Shown piece after piece: positions 1-8,128 of a DNA stretch of 32,400 nt. Made by a program: the position numbers and the translations under genes. The stretch spans positions 1-32,400 of the forward strand of contig SUVP01000012.1 of assembly GCA_015061945.1 (NCBI GenBank). Direction: 5' to 3'. The DNA is from Opitutales bacterium. GTDB taxonomy: Bacteria; Verrucomicrobiota; Verrucomicrobiia; Opitutales; Intestinicryptomonadaceae. The first letter of the stretch is position 1, and each line of letters starts with the position of its first letter. The notes below the pieces were generated by a model. That model was not told the DNA's origin and did no database searches. It saw nothing but the letters and a program-made list of their open reading frames with translations.

Positions 1-119
1 TTACTCTGGTGATCATAGGCGAGAGGAAACACACGTTCCCATCTCGAACACGCTCGTTAAGCTCTCAGCCGCCGATGGTAGTACGACCCCGCTGTCGTGC
101 GAGAGTAGGTTGTTGCCAG
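1..119 (+). rRNA. rrf: 5S ribosomal RNA (5' edge at or just outside window start)
   Basis: The sequence carries the hallmarks of bacterial 5S rRNA: the CCCATCTCGAAC stretch near position 40, GCCGATGGTAGTA near 70-83, and the TGCGAGAGTAGG block near 98-109 before a closing CCAG at 115-118. The near-5' CTGG (about 5-8) can pair with that CCAG to form helix I. The 5' end may start one or two bases before the window. Its position directly before a strong terminator suggests it is the last gene of an rRNA operon lying to the left. Ends are estimated from the helix I pairing. Confidence 0.93.
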
Positions 120-125
120 TCTTAT

Positions 126-168
126 GAAGCCGGATGTCCGAAAGGATGTCCGGCTTCTCTTTGTTTTT
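126..168 (+). terminator. Rho-independent terminator of the rRNA operon
   Basis: A 14-bp stem (126-139 with 144-157, including two G-T wobble pairs) is closed by a GAAA tetraloop at 140-143 and followed by the T-rich run TCTTTGTTTTT. It begins a few bases after the 5S 3' end, so it most likely ends rRNA transcription. Confidence 0.88.
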
Positions 169-348
169 ACGGGGTCTTTTCTGAATTTGATAGAAACGTC
201 CGTGCGTCTGATAGCTTGTTAAGTTGAACTCGCTCGCACGGTGGTGCGAGTCTCGCCCTACGGGTAAATTGCGTTGCAATTAAAGTCACCTTGAAAAAAG
301 GATTGTGTTTGTGTCTGTTTTTTTGAAAATGAAAAAATGAGGAAAAGA

Positions 349-798
349 ATGTCGAGTTGGACTTTTTTAATAAAAAAGAGTCTTTTTATTTGTATACTTA
401 CAGTCTGTTTCGCTTATATTGTCGTGAATTATACTGGTACAAGAATTGGAGATATCGTCGAGATAAAAAAATCACATACAATATTTTCATATTCTCTTAA
501 ATCTAATGATAGAATATCTTTTAGATTTAAAGGTCCTTCCTATAGAAAGAGAAAAGATAAAGAAGTATATCCAATAAAAATCATTATAACCAATAAAAAT
601 ACACTTGAATCCATTGAAACAACGTTTACGCACAAGCACGGACGAAATAGATATGGTACCTCGCTTTTTTCGACAAGATATGCTATTACAATTAATAAAG
701 ATGCAAATTATTTGGTAGAAATTATTTTGTTGGAGGGAATAAATGAAGATACTTCACCTATCTATTTTGAACTTAAAAAAAATATGTTATTTTTTTAG
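349..798 (+). CDS. Hypothetical single-pass membrane protein
   Basis: No family was recognised. The protein (149 aa from this start) has a short basic N-terminus, one hydrophobic segment (about residues 8-27 from the ATG at 349) and then a roughly 120-residue domain rich in alternating beta-type residues and Lys/Arg, presumably outside the cytoplasm. An in-frame ATG four codons earlier (337) is possible, but GAGGA at 339-343 sits 5 bases before 349 and favours the later start. The gene is very AT-rich. It stands alone on the plus strand, facing a PEP-CTERM gene on the other strand. It could be a periplasmic anchor or an adhesin-like accessory protein; nothing in the sequence decides this. Confidence 0.6.
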   Translation: MSSWTFLIKKSLFICILTVCFAYIVVNYTGTRIGDIVEIKKSHTIFSYSLKSNDRISFRFKGPSYRKRKDKEVYPIKIIITNKNTLESIETTFTHKHGRNRYGTSLFSTRYAITINKDANYLVEIILLEGINEDTSPIYFELKKNMLFF

Positions 799-958
799 GT
801 TTTAGTTTCGATAATTGGCTGAAATATAGTATAGCTTGCTTCAGTGATATGAAACGATGTTACCACAAGAAATTCTACAAATAAAGGTTTCTCAGAAGTA
901 ATTTTGTATTCTAAAAAAAATACTTTTGTTAAAGATAATTGGGAAATTGAGAGAGTTT

Positions 959-1678
959 TTATTTGCGATATTTTCGGCAAAACGCAAGTAGAAGTGCGGA
1001 TATTGCCAGTATTGTTGCGTATGTGTCTGGTTCTGGAACTGCGACTTTTGAAAAACTTATATCGCTAATTTTCTCTATACTTTCTTTGGTTGCAAATGAT
1101 AATATCAAATTTTCGGGGATTAGATTTAAGTTAGAATCGCTAATTATTTCTGTTCCGAAAAGTACTCCATTTAGCCAAAGAGAAATTGTATATGAAGTTG
1201 CATTGTTTAATTCAAATGAGAATGCGAGTTCATCATAAGCCTTTGTGGCTGTCGGAATTTCTATGTTTTTATTTTCCCATTGTGCGTCAGAAAACGAGGT
1301 GCAATACGAGGATGATAATCCCATTGCCTTATCTTGTTCGACCTTGTTCTCGTTCAAATCGTCTATTATAACATAATCTCTGAACAAAGAAATTGCTGGT
1401 TTATTTTCGTATATTGTACTTGGTTTTTGAACAGGGCTGAACAAGTACATTGTTGTTGTATCGTGTTCAAAAGAAAAATTTTTGTATGTTATTTTTATAT
1501 ACGAAAAATCCGACGGAAGTTCTTTGTTGTAAATGTATGAATGTGGTTGTTCAACATTAAAAAAGCCATCATCAACTTTTGCGTAATCCCAATCCGAAAG
1601 ATTTATCGGAGATGCAAATGTTGTGCAAGTTATTCCCAAAAAACATGTAAGCAATAATTTTGAAAGCGATTTAGTCAT
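959..1678 (-). CDS. PEP-CTERM sorting-domain secreted protein
   Basis: The protein (239 aa) has a clear signal peptide (MTKSLSKLLLTCFLGITCTTFA, likely cleaved before SPIN). Its C-terminal sorting signal is complete: VPEP at about residues 213-216, a hydrophobic helix (about 219-233) and a basic tail ending RKYRK. PEP-CTERM proteins are exported and processed by an exosortase (EpsH/XrtA type), usually in bacteria that make extracellular polysaccharide. The middle of the protein is beta-rich (many Ser, Thr, Asn, Tyr), resembles a carbohydrate-binding or lectin-like jelly roll, and is not recognised further. It lies 97 bp downstream of the creD-like gene, with a terminator-like hairpin between them, so it may have its own promoter. 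No exosortase gene is in this window. Confidence 0.85.
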   Translation of the reverse strand: MTKSLSKLLLTCFLGITCTTFASPINLSDWDYAKVDDGFFNVEQPHSYIYNKELPSDFSYIKITYKNFSFEHDTTTMYLFSPVQKPSTIYENKPAISLFRDYVIIDDLNENKVEQDKAMGLSSSYCTSFSDAQWENKNIEIPTATKAYDELAFSFELNNATSYTISLWLNGVLFGTEIISDSNLNLIPENLILSFATKESIEKISDISFSKVAVPEPDTYATILAISALLLAFCRKYRK

Positions 1679-1724
1679 AATTACATAAAATGAAAAATGA
1701 GAACAAAAGCAAGATGTTTTTCGA

Positions 1725-1757
1725 GCAAAAAAAACTGCCTTTGTTTAAAGGCAGTTT
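1725..1757 (-). terminator. Terminator after the creD-like gene
   Basis: An 11-bp perfect stem (1732-1742 with 1747-1757, loop GTTT) is followed on the minus strand by a run of T (complement of the A-run 1727-1734). It lies 19 bp after the stop codon of the minus-strand creD-like gene. Confidence 0.8.
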
Positions 1758-1775
1758 GGGGAAGATTGAAAATTG

Positions 1776-2963
1776 TTATTGTTCTTTTTGGTTTAGGTTT
1801 GTTGTTAGTGCCATTATTGTTGCGAGTATTGCAAAGAGTGTGAGTGTTCCAATCAGTAGTGCAAATGTTTCTCTTGTTAACAGGATATAAATCATTGCAT
1901 AGGCGACTGCGTTTGTCGCAAAAATTGACATTGCCACTTTCTTTGCTTTCAGTACTGCTCCCATATACAAGGCAATCAATCCGGACGACATCGTCGCACT
2001 AATCAAAAATGCTGTTCCAAATGTAAGGTGTTCTGATATCGATAAGAGCAATAAATAGAACATCGGTGGAGTTAGTGATGCCATTAGATACTGGATTTTG
2101 TCAACTTCTCTGTTTGCGAAATATTCGGCAAGCAACAACGAAAACATATAAATTATTAAAAATAAAAATGCGTATGAAGTAGCTCTGTTGACTAACGCAT
2201 ATGCGTTTAACGGAATATACATTTCAACGTTAACTTTAGAATCGTTTATACCAGATTCATCGTTGGCAATATTCCATTTTGCATTGAAGCCTTCTTTGGA
2301 TACACTGCGTTCATCTGGTAAGTAATCGCCTTGAAAACTGGGGCTGTTCCAGTTGCTCGACATCGTTATACTGTTATTTTTTGCGCATGGATTAATTGAA
2401 ATATTTTTTATTCCTTTAATTGACATATTGATATCAATATTCAATTCAGTCTCTGGATTTTCGGCTATTATATTTGCATAATAATAACAATTCTCGATTG
2501 GTCGGCTTTTTTTAATATTCAACTTTTTTCCATTTAAGAAGGATTCTATTTTATTTATGCGCATCTTTTCGCAGGGGATTTTTAAGGATAGCAATCCTTT
2601 CTTATCTGTCTTGAATTTGGTCTTAATTTTTACATCGCTAAAAAATACAACGCATTTATGAATTCCTCTATATCTAATTTCCGACTTCGTGATAATGTCG
2701 GTGTCAAAGGTTGATGGATAAACAATATTATTGTCTTTTGATGTGATGTATGGTGTGGATAGCGTTATTGGTTCTCCCCATTTTTTTGTAATTTCGTCTT
2801 CTGCTTCTCTTGATAAAGTATGTCGCGAATCAGAGAAAAGCGATACTATAAATGACAAAAATAAAGCCAGAGGAAATAATAATCCTAAAATAATTATACT
2901 TTTTTTTAATCTTTGGTTTCTGTTATTTATGATAATTTGATTGTATTGTTGGTTTGTGTCCAT
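1776..2963 (-). CDS. creD: CreD-family inner-membrane protein
   Basis: At 395 aa it is close to the usual CreD length (about 450). There is one N-terminal membrane helix (about residues 21-43), a large periplasmic beta-rich region (about 45-255), and five closely spaced C-terminal helices starting near 257. Family features visible are the EDEITKKWGEPI segment just after the first helix, RSVSKEGFNAKW before the second helix, and the helix block with FSLLLAEYF and YLLLLSISEH. In enterobacteria CreD is controlled by the CreBC two-component system and is linked to envelope stress and colicin/beta-lactam tolerance; its molecular role is not established. No creBC genes are nearby. AAGGA lies 7 bases before the ATG. 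The gene appears monocistronic, with a promoter-like site upstream and a terminator downstream. Confidence 0.87.
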   Translation of the reverse strand: MDTNQQYNQIIINNRNQRLKKSIIILGLLFPLALFLSFIVSLFSDSRHTLSREAEDEITKKWGEPITLSTPYITSKDNNIVYPSTFDTDIITKSEIRYRGIHKCVVFFSDVKIKTKFKTDKKGLLSLKIPCEKMRINKIESFLNGKKLNIKKSRPIENCYYYANIIAENPETELNIDINMSIKGIKNISINPCAKNNSITMSSNWNSPSFQGDYLPDERSVSKEGFNAKWNIANDESGINDSKVNVEMYIPLNAYALVNRATSYAFLFLIIYMFSLLLAEYFANREVDKIQYLMASLTPPMFYLLLLSISEHLTFGTAFLISATMSSGLIALYMGAVLKAKKVAMSIFATNAVAYAMIYILLTRETFALLIGTLTLFAILATIMALTTNLNQKEQ

Positions 2964-3000
2964 AGTAGTCCTTATATTTCATTTTTAATTGTTAGGTTTT

Positions 3001-3030
3001 ATTATAAGCGATAGTTTTATCGAGGGACAA
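3001..3030 (-). promoter_or_regulatory. Putative sigma70-type promoter for the creD-like gene
   Basis: On the minus strand a perfect TATAAT (3006-3001) lies 18 bases after TTGTCC (3030-3025), a 4 of 6 match to TTGACA. Transcription would begin near 2994, giving a leader of about 30 bases that contains the AAGGA ribosome site. Confidence 0.5.
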
Positions 3031-3313
3031 ATGGACAGACAAAAACTTTCCCCCTATAGAATTTTTCTCTTACGCAATAATTGACTATTTATAAAAAATA
3101 AAGTTCCACAAATTTTTATATTTTTATGCGTATAAAAATAATTCTTTTTGTAAATAAAACAAAATATCATCAACACTTTGATGAGTACAATTGTGATACT
3201 CGTTTTAAAGGACAATTCACTTTGACAATATCGCCTATCTCCAAAGTGAGTTCGCAATACTGCTTATTCACTTGGGTTATGGGAAAAGCAAGCGATTGCC
3301 GTAGGCAATGCGA

Positions 3314-3352
3314 TAAGAAAACAGAAAACGCCACGATTATAGTCGTGGCGTT
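3314..3352 (-). terminator. Terminator of the lacI-kdgK operon
   Basis: A perfect 10-bp stem (3327-3336 with 3343-3352, GC-rich core GCCACGA, 6-base loop) is followed on the minus strand by TTCTGTTTTC. It lies about 50 bp beyond the kdgK stop codon. Confidence 0.8.
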
Positions 3353-3404
3353 CAAGGTCAAGAGGAGCGAAGCTCCGAAGTGCAGACTTCGTCTGCTCGT
3401 CTGG

Positions 3405-4499
3405 TTAGCGAATTACGCGTGCGCCCGAATTTGTTTCGGCAAGGCGCTTGACTTCTTCGAGGCGTGCAGTACTTGTGTCACCTGGTGTTGTCATTGCAAG
3501 TGCTCCGTGTGCTGCACCATAATCGACAGCCAGTTGTGGATTATCGAGTTCCATCATACCATAGATGAAGCCAGATGCAAAAGAGTCTCCACCGCCAACG
3601 CGGTCAAAAATTTCGAGTTGTGGACGTTTCTTCGATTCGTAGAAGTTGCCGTCCGACCAGCAGATTGCACTCCAGTCGTTAGAGCTTGCTGTGTGAACCT
3701 TACGCAATGTTGTTGCAGTTGCTTTAAAGTTCGGGAATTTTTTGACAGCATTGTTAATCATATTCTTGAAAGCTTCGACATCAATATTCGAGATATTTTC
3801 GTCGAGCCCCTCAACTTCGAGACCGAGACATGCAGTGAAGTCTTCTTCATTACCAATCATAACATCGACATATTTTGCGATTTCAGAATTGATTTCAACT
3901 GCACGAGCTTGTCCGCCGATATCTGCCCAAAGCGAAGGACGATAGTTGAGGTCGTAAGAAACGATTGTGCCGTATTTCTTTGCAGTTTTTGCTGCTTCGA
4001 GGACAACTTCGCCTGTTGTTTCAGAGAGTGCTGCAAAGATACCGCCAGTGTGGAACCATCTTACACCTTGTTTACCGAAAAGTTCTTCCCAATCGATATC
4101 GCCAACTTTAAGTTGCGATGCCGCCGAGTGTCCGCGGTCGGAGCAACCGAGAGCTCCACGGATGCCAAAGCCACGTTCTGTGAAGTTCAAGCCGTTGCGG
4201 ACATTTCTGCCAGCACCGTCAGCTTTCACCCACTTTACAAAGTCCATATTTACGCCACCTTGCAAAATGAAATCTTCGAGCAAATAGCCGACTTCATTTT
4301 TTGCAAAAGCACTTGCTAAGCCTGCACGCAAGCCGAAGCATTTGCGAAGTCCACGAGCTACATTGTACTCTCCGCCACCTTCCCATGCACGAAATGAGCG
4401 AGCTGTTCTGATGCGGTCGTCGCCTGGATCGAGGCGAAGCATAACTTCACCGAGTGATACTATATCGAATCTTGTTGAATCTTTTGATTTTGTTTTCAT
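3405..4499 (-). CDS. kdgK: 2-keto-3-deoxygluconate kinase (PfkB family)
   Basis: A PfkB/ribokinase-family sugar kinase (364 aa; relatives are about 310-345). The N-terminal part has SLGEVMLRLDPGDDRI and GGGEYNVARGL, the substrate-binding GG motif of the family. The second PfkB signature is DRVGGGDSFASGF (from residue 299), with the likely catalytic base Asp305 and GGGD in place of the usual GAGD anion hole. KdgK phosphorylates 2-keto-3-deoxygluconate to KDPG, the last step before aldolase cleavage in uronate breakdown. The substrate is inferred from neighbours: a LacI-type regulator 39 bp upstream in the same direction, then uxaC divergently. AAGGAA lies 5 bases before the ATG. Other PfkB sugar kinases (for example fructokinase) cannot be fully excluded. 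Confidence 0.85.
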   Translation of the reverse strand: MKTKSKDSTRFDIVSLGEVMLRLDPGDDRIRTARSFRAWEGGGEYNVARGLRKCFGLRAGLASAFAKNEVGYLLEDFILQGGVNMDFVKWVKADGAGRNVRNGLNFTERGFGIRGALGCSDRGHSAASQLKVGDIDWEELFGKQGVRWFHTGGIFAALSETTGEVVLEAAKTAKKYGTIVSYDLNYRPSLWADIGGQARAVEINSEIAKYVDVMIGNEEDFTACLGLEVEGLDENISNIDVEAFKNMINNAVKKFPNFKATATTLRKVHTASSNDWSAICWSDGNFYESKKRPQLEIFDRVGGGDSFASGFIYGMMELDNPQLAVDYGAAHGALAMTTPGDTSTARLEEVKRLAETNSGARVIR

Positions 4500-4538
4500 T
4501 GAATTTCCTTGTGATGTATTGTTGTTTATTAGAAATTG

Positions 4539-5528
4539 TTAAATTTTCATAGTGCTTTTTCTGATGATGAGTTCGCCTTCAGAATGTATAACTTTTGGTT
4601 CGGCGTTTTCGATAACAGCCGAGAAGCACATTTTGGCAAAATGTTTTACAGGTTGTCGGAAAGAAGTAACCGAAGGAATATAATTTTCTGCCGATGGAAT
4701 ATCGTCGAAGCCAGTTATAGCGACATCTTCAGGGACACGAATATCTGATTCATAGAATTTTTTTATGAGTCCCATTGCGATTGTATCGGAAGCACAAATT
4801 ATGGCGTCGGGCAAATTTTCTTTTCCTTTTTTGACGAGGTCTCGTCCAATTTCTTGACCGACTTTAAAGTCGTTAATACCGCTTGTAGGAGCGAGTGAGT
4901 AGAAGTTGCAATTAAAATCTTTTGCGACTTCTTCAGCTGATGCACAACGCAAATGGTGTGCGGGAACTTCTCGTGTAGCAAATGCGATTTTTTTTAAACC
5001 TAAATCTTTTGAAAGGTGAGTAAAAATTTTTCGCATAGCGTCGTTTTCATCAACACTAATTGAAAGAGTCAAATTTGGGTGAGAGCCGTGTCCGATGCGT
5101 GCGATAGGAATATCCTTAAAAGCTTCTGTCCATGATAAATCGCCGAAAGAACCGAGTACGATAATTCCGTCGACAGAGTGTTTATAAAGTGGGAGCAAGT
5201 CGGACTCGTGTGGTTTTCGATTTTGGAAACCGACCAGCAACAGCGAGTAATTGTGCGTATGCGACAATTCTTGAAGTTCGCTAATTAGAAAAGAAAAGTA
5301 CGGGTCGTTAAAATCGTATGCGACAATCCCGACTGTGCGACTTTTTTTACCTTTAAGAATCAGTGCGGCAGGTGATGGCACATAATTCATTTCTTTGGCG
5401 ACTTTAATAATCTCCTCAATTTTCTTTGGATGAACGCCAATTTTGTGTGCCTGCCCAGACAAAACTCGAGAGACCAACGATGTAGATACACCGATGCGTT
5501 GTGCTATGTCTCTTTGGGTAACTTTCAT
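4539..5528 (-). CDS. LacI-family transcriptional regulator of uronate genes
   Basis: At 329 aa it has normal LacI length. The N-terminal helix-turn-helix covers about residues 4-24 (TQRDIAQRIGVSTSLVSRVL), followed by the hinge around NYVPSPAALILKGKKSRTVG and a periplasmic-binding-protein-like effector domain (VGIVAYDFNDPYFS, HSVDGIIVLGS, DAIICASDTIAMGL, DVAITGFDDIPSAENYIPSVTSFRQP). It lies between kdgK (39 bp downstream, same strand) and uxaC (divergent, 143 bp), so it very likely controls both in response to a uronate or KDG-type intermediate. The effector is inference. No SD precedes the ATG. The upstream region has a good sigma70-type promoter and inverted repeats with TTGAG/CTCAA half-sites, which suggests self-regulation. 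Confidence 0.88.
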   Translation of the reverse strand: MKVTQRDIAQRIGVSTSLVSRVLSGQAHKIGVHPKKIEEIIKVAKEMNYVPSPAALILKGKKSRTVGIVAYDFNDPYFSFLISELQELSHTHNYSLLLVGFQNRKPHESDLLPLYKHSVDGIIVLGSFGDLSWTEAFKDIPIARIGHGSHPNLTLSISVDENDAMRKIFTHLSKDLGLKKIAFATREVPAHHLRCASAEEVAKDFNCNFYSLAPTSGINDFKVGQEIGRDLVKKGKENLPDAIICASDTIAMGLIKKFYESDIRVPEDVAITGFDDIPSAENYIPSVTSFRQPVKHFAKMCFSAVIENAEPKVIHSEGELIIRKSTMKI

Positions 5529-5548
5529 TTTTATTGTGTGTTGAGAAA

Positions 5549-5578
5549 ATTCTATTCAAAATTGAGCAAGTTTCTCAA
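5549..5578 (-). promoter_or_regulatory. Promoter of the lacI-kdgK operon, with TTGAG/CTCAA half-sites
   Basis: On the minus strand TTGAGA (5578-5573; 5 of 6 matches) lies 18 bases before TAGAAT (5554-5549; 5 of 6). The -35 lies in a TTTCTCAA block (5571-5578) that mirrors TTGAGAAA at 5541-5548, and TTGAG at 5562-5566 pairs with CTCAA at 5574-5578. Binding of the LacI-type protein here would block its own operon. Confidence 0.55.
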
Positions 5579-5634
5579 CTTCGAAAAAATCTTATTTCGG
5601 AGTCAAAAACCATTTTGCGAAAATTAGAAAAATC

Positions 5635-5663
5635 TTGACCTAAACTCAATCGTTTGAGACACT
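5635..5663 (+). promoter_or_regulatory. Weak putative uxaC promoter
   Basis: TTGACC (5635-5640; 5 of 6) lies 17 bases before GACACT (5658-5663; 3 of 6). The start codon would be only 8 bases after the -10, so the message would have almost no leader. The -10 match is poor. Confidence 0.3.
5645..5658. promoter_or_regulatory. Probable LacI-family operator in front of uxaC
   Basis: CTCAATCGTTTGAG is a 14-bp palindrome (12 of 14 symmetric) with a central CG, the usual form of LacI-family operators. It sits 13 bases before the uxaC ATG, between possible -35 (TTGACC, 5635-5640) and -10 elements. Its CTCAA/TTGAG arms match the half-sites around the lacI promoter. Confidence 0.6.
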
Positions 5664-5671
5664 TTTAGTCA

Positions 5672-7072
5672 ATGGAAAAATTTATTTCAAACGATTTTCT
5701 TTTGGATAATAAGTTTGCTCGAGAGCTCTATCACGAGTTTGCAGAAAAACTTCCGTTGATAGATTTTCATTGCCACCTCGACCCAAAAGAAATTGCCGAA
5801 AACAAAAAGTGGGAAAATATTTCTCAAGTATGGTTGGGCGGAGACCACTATAAATGGCGTCTGATGCGAAGCAACGGTGTAGATGAAAAATTCTGTACAG
5901 GCGAAGCGTCGGACAGAGAAAAGTTCCAAAAATTTGCCGAAGCAATGCCGTATATGCTCCGCAACCCGATGTACCATTGGTGCCATTTGGAGCTCGCCCG
6001 ATTCTTTGGTATCGACGATATTCTCCTTTCGGGCGATACCGCTGAAGAGGTTTGGAACAGAGCGAACGAAGTTTTGCAAAATGGTCTCTCTGCAAAAGAA
6101 TGTATGATGCGTAGCAATGTTGAAGCAGTTTGTACGACAGACGACCCAACATCAAATTTGGAATATCATGCAGAAATTGCAAAGAGCGATTTTAGTGTAA
6201 AAGTGTGTCCAACTTTCCGCCCTGACAAAGCGTTTGCTATCGAGAGCCCAAACTATTTGAAATATCTCGAAACGCTCGAGCAGGCAACTGGTATTGAGAT
6301 TAAGTCGTACTATGATTTGCTTGCGGCAATTAAACAACGCCACGACTTCTTCCATGCACATGGTTGTCGTGTGTCGGATTATGGTGTCGATACAGTATGG
6401 TTCAAAAATTCTTTCTATTACGAAGTAGAAGATACTTTCAAGAAGGCGATAAATTCAAGCGAACATCTCGCACCAGAAGAAGTGGTTGCGTTTAAGTCGG
6501 CAATACTTCTCGAATGTGCGTCGATGGATTATGAAAAAGGTTGGGTGCGTCAACTGCATATCGGACCAATCCGCAACAACAATTCAAAGATGTTTGAAAA
6601 GCTTGGTGCCGATACTGGATTTGATTCAATTGGGGAATCGAATTATGTAAAGTCGTTGTCTCGCCACCTCAATAAACTTGCCGAAACAGGAGCGTTGGGA
6701 AAGACCATAATTTACAATATCCATCCCAAAGATAATGAGATGATTGCTACTATGATTGGCAATTATCAAGATTCTTTGTGTGCTGGCAAATTGCAACTCG
6801 GTTCGGCTTGGTGGTTCTTGGATAATTACGACGGTATGCGTCGCCAGCTCGAAGCTGTTTCTAACTTGTCGTTGCTTGGACGTTTTGTCGGAATGCTTAC
6901 AGACTCACGTTCATTCTTGTCGTATGCAAGGCACGAATATTTCCGCCGAATACTTTGCAATATGCTTGGCACAGAAATGGAAAAAGGTTTCTTGCCTCGC
7001 GATATGGCACTTGTCGGGAAACTTGTTGCCGACGTTTCATACAACAACGCAAAATCATATTTTGAGCTTTAA
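5672..7072 (+). CDS. uxaC: Glucuronate/galacturonate isomerase
   Basis: UxaC (uronate isomerase, amidohydrolase fold) converts D-glucuronate to D-fructuronate and D-galacturonate to D-tagaturonate, the entry step of cytoplasmic uronate breakdown. The length (466 aa) matches the family. The N-terminal metal-binding motif IDFHCHLDPKEIAENK gives His33 and His35. Other family blocks are GGDHYKWRLMRSNGV, NVEAVCTTDDP, QLHIGPIRNNNS and SAWWFLDNYDGMRRQLEAVSNLSLLGRFVGMLTDSRSFLSYARHEYFRRILC (cited in part). No SD precedes the ATG, but homology begins at this Met (MEKFISNDFLLDN), so the start is secure. It is divergent from the lacI-kdgK operon with a CG-centred palindrome in between. A bidirectional terminator follows. 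Confidence 0.95.
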   Translation: MEKFISNDFLLDNKFARELYHEFAEKLPLIDFHCHLDPKEIAENKKWENISQVWLGGDHYKWRLMRSNGVDEKFCTGEASDREKFQKFAEAMPYMLRNPMYHWCHLELARFFGIDDILLSGDTAEEVWNRANEVLQNGLSAKECMMRSNVEAVCTTDDPTSNLEYHAEIAKSDFSVKVCPTFRPDKAFAIESPNYLKYLETLEQATGIEIKSYYDLLAAIKQRHDFFHAHGCRVSDYGVDTVWFKNSFYYEVEDTFKKAINSSEHLAPEEVVAFKSAILLECASMDYEKGWVRQLHIGPIRNNNSKMFEKLGADTGFDSIGESNYVKSLSRHLNKLAETGALGKTIIYNIHPKDNEMIATMIGNYQDSLCAGKLQLGSAWWFLDNYDGMRRQLEAVSNLSLLGRFVGMLTDSRSFLSYARHEYFRRILCNMLGTEMEKGFLPRDMALVGKLVADVSYNNAKSYFEL

Positions 7073-7081
7073 TTGCCAAAT

Positions 7082-7111
7082 AAAAAAGCCTCCCACGCGG
7101 GAGGCTTTTTT
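7082..7111. terminator. Bidirectional terminator between uxaC and the lipoprotein gene
   Basis: A 13-bp perfect stem (7082-7094 with 7099-7111; GCCTCCC core, ACGC loop) has A-run and T-run flanks, so it works in both directions. It is 10 bp after uxaC (+) and 16 bp after the minus-strand lipoprotein gene. Confidence 0.9.
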
Positions 7112-7126
7112 GTGTTCAAATATCAT

Positions 7127-8023
7127 CTATTTTATGTTTGCTCTAACAAGAACAGGGAAGTGGTCCGACGGATATTGTGGATTTGATTTTCCCTTTGGTG
7201 CAGGTGGGAGTAAATCGAAATTTGTGAGCTTGTCGGTTATGACAGCATACGAAAGAATATCGACATTTTTCGACGAAAGGATGAAGTCGATACGCGTTCC
7301 ACGTGGGATGCCTTTGAATGCATGGAATGTTCCTTCTGTTCCGTATGGTTTTGTTTTTGACGCAAGCTTGGAATCTTGAATAATTGGGTCCTTGAGGATT
7401 GTTTGCATTGGTGGCATATCGACTTTCAAATTGAAATCGCCGACGCAAAAGAAAGTTTGGTCTTTCGCAATTTCTTTAATTTTTTTCAAGAGAAGTTTTG
7501 CCGATTCTTCGCGTGCGATTTTTCCTTTGTGGTCAAAATGCAAGCTAAAGAAATAGAATTCTTTTGATGTAGCCAGATCCTTAAATTTCCCCCACGAGCA
7601 AATGCGTTTGCATGCAGCGTCCCAACCCTTGACTGGGACATCTGGTGTTTCGGCAAACCAAAAATCACCATTTTCTATGAGTTTTAAACGTACAGGATTG
7701 TAAAGAATTGCCGAATATTCACCTTTAGTTTTCCCGTCGTCTCTTGCTCTACCGATTGCATTGTAGCCTGTGTATTTTTTCAAATCTTCAATTTGATGCA
7801 AGAACCCTTCTTGAGTTCCTACGATATCGAAATTGTGGGCAAGGATAAGTTGACCACAACCTTCTTTACGAAGTTGCCACATATTTGATTCTGGCTTGGG
7901 TGCTAAACGCAAATTAAATGTCGCAACATTTAACAATGGAGTCGGCGATTTTACTGCCGATTCAATCGCATTGCAACCGGTTAAAAGAAAAAGTAATGAA
8001 ATAAGAGAAACGATTTTCTTCAT
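7127..8023 (-). CDS. Endonuclease/exonuclease/phosphatase-family lipoprotein
   Basis: A 298-aa protein with a lipoprotein signal peptide: MKKIV, a hydrophobic stretch and lipobox LLTGC (Cys17). The rest is a complete EEP (DNase I-like) domain with the expected motifs in order: VATFNLR, GTQEG (metal-binding Glu), FFSLHFDHKG, VGDFNLKVD, GTRIDFILSS and YPSDHFPVLV (catalytic Asp-His). Family members hydrolyse phosphodiester or phosphomonoester bonds in nucleic acids, inositol phosphates or sphingomyelin; the substrate cannot be read from the sequence. Membrane anchoring outside the cytoplasm favours nutrient scavenging of phosphate or nucleic acids. It is convergent with uxaC, and its start faces a small exported protein gene. 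Confidence 0.88.
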   Translation of the reverse strand: MKKIVSLISLLFLLTGCNAIESAVKSPTPLLNVATFNLRLAPKPESNMWQLRKEGCGQLILAHNFDIVGTQEGFLHQIEDLKKYTGYNAIGRARDDGKTKGEYSAILYNPVRLKLIENGDFWFAETPDVPVKGWDAACKRICSWGKFKDLATSKEFYFFSLHFDHKGKIAREESAKLLLKKIKEIAKDQTFFCVGDFNLKVDMPPMQTILKDPIIQDSKLASKTKPYGTEGTFHAFKGIPRGTRIDFILSSKNVDILSYAVITDKLTNFDLLPPAPKGKSNPQYPSDHFPVLVRANIK

Positions 8024-8128
8024 AGTTAAAAAATTATTTTAAAGATGGTTGTTAGTGTCAATAAAAATACAAATGTGCGTTTTTGTTGAAAAAATGTAAA
8101 AATAAGGTGATTATTGAGTAGAAAAAAT

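Larger units (their letters stand above)
2964..3404. other. Gene-free intergenic stretch with multiple hairpins
   Basis: No convincing gene is present. Besides the promoter-like site at 3001-3030 and the terminator at 3314-3352, it holds several perfect inverted repeats: 3119-3127 with 3132-3140 (9 bp, all A/T), 3167-3173 with 3178-3184 (7 bp), 3183-3187 with 3197-3201 (5 bp), an ATTGCC/GGCAAT hairpin near 3294-3308, and two short hairpins after the kdgK stop (GGAGC/GCTCC near 3364-3376 and GCAGAC/GTCTGC at 3382-3396). Two short minus-strand reading frames here overlap the terminator or promoter and look spurious. Confidence 0.6.

Noticed and set aside
795-980. 61-codon minus-strand frame after the PEP-CTERM gene
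   Set aside because: It starts inside the PEP-CTERM coding end, has no ribosome site and shows no domain or signal peptide.
3054-3361. Two short minus-strand frames in the gene-free stretch
   Set aside because: They overlap each other, the hairpins and the kdgK terminator, and show no domain; one would end near the creD promoter.
3126-4319. Long plus-strand reading frame (397 codons) opposite kdgK
   Set aside because: It is antisense to a clear kdgK, is extremely rich in Cys, and runs through the kdgK terminator; a mirror of the coding strand's codon bias.
6756-7379. Plus-strand frame of 207 codons spanning the uxaC end and the lipoprotein gene
   Set aside because: It overlaps two well-supported genes and the terminator between them.
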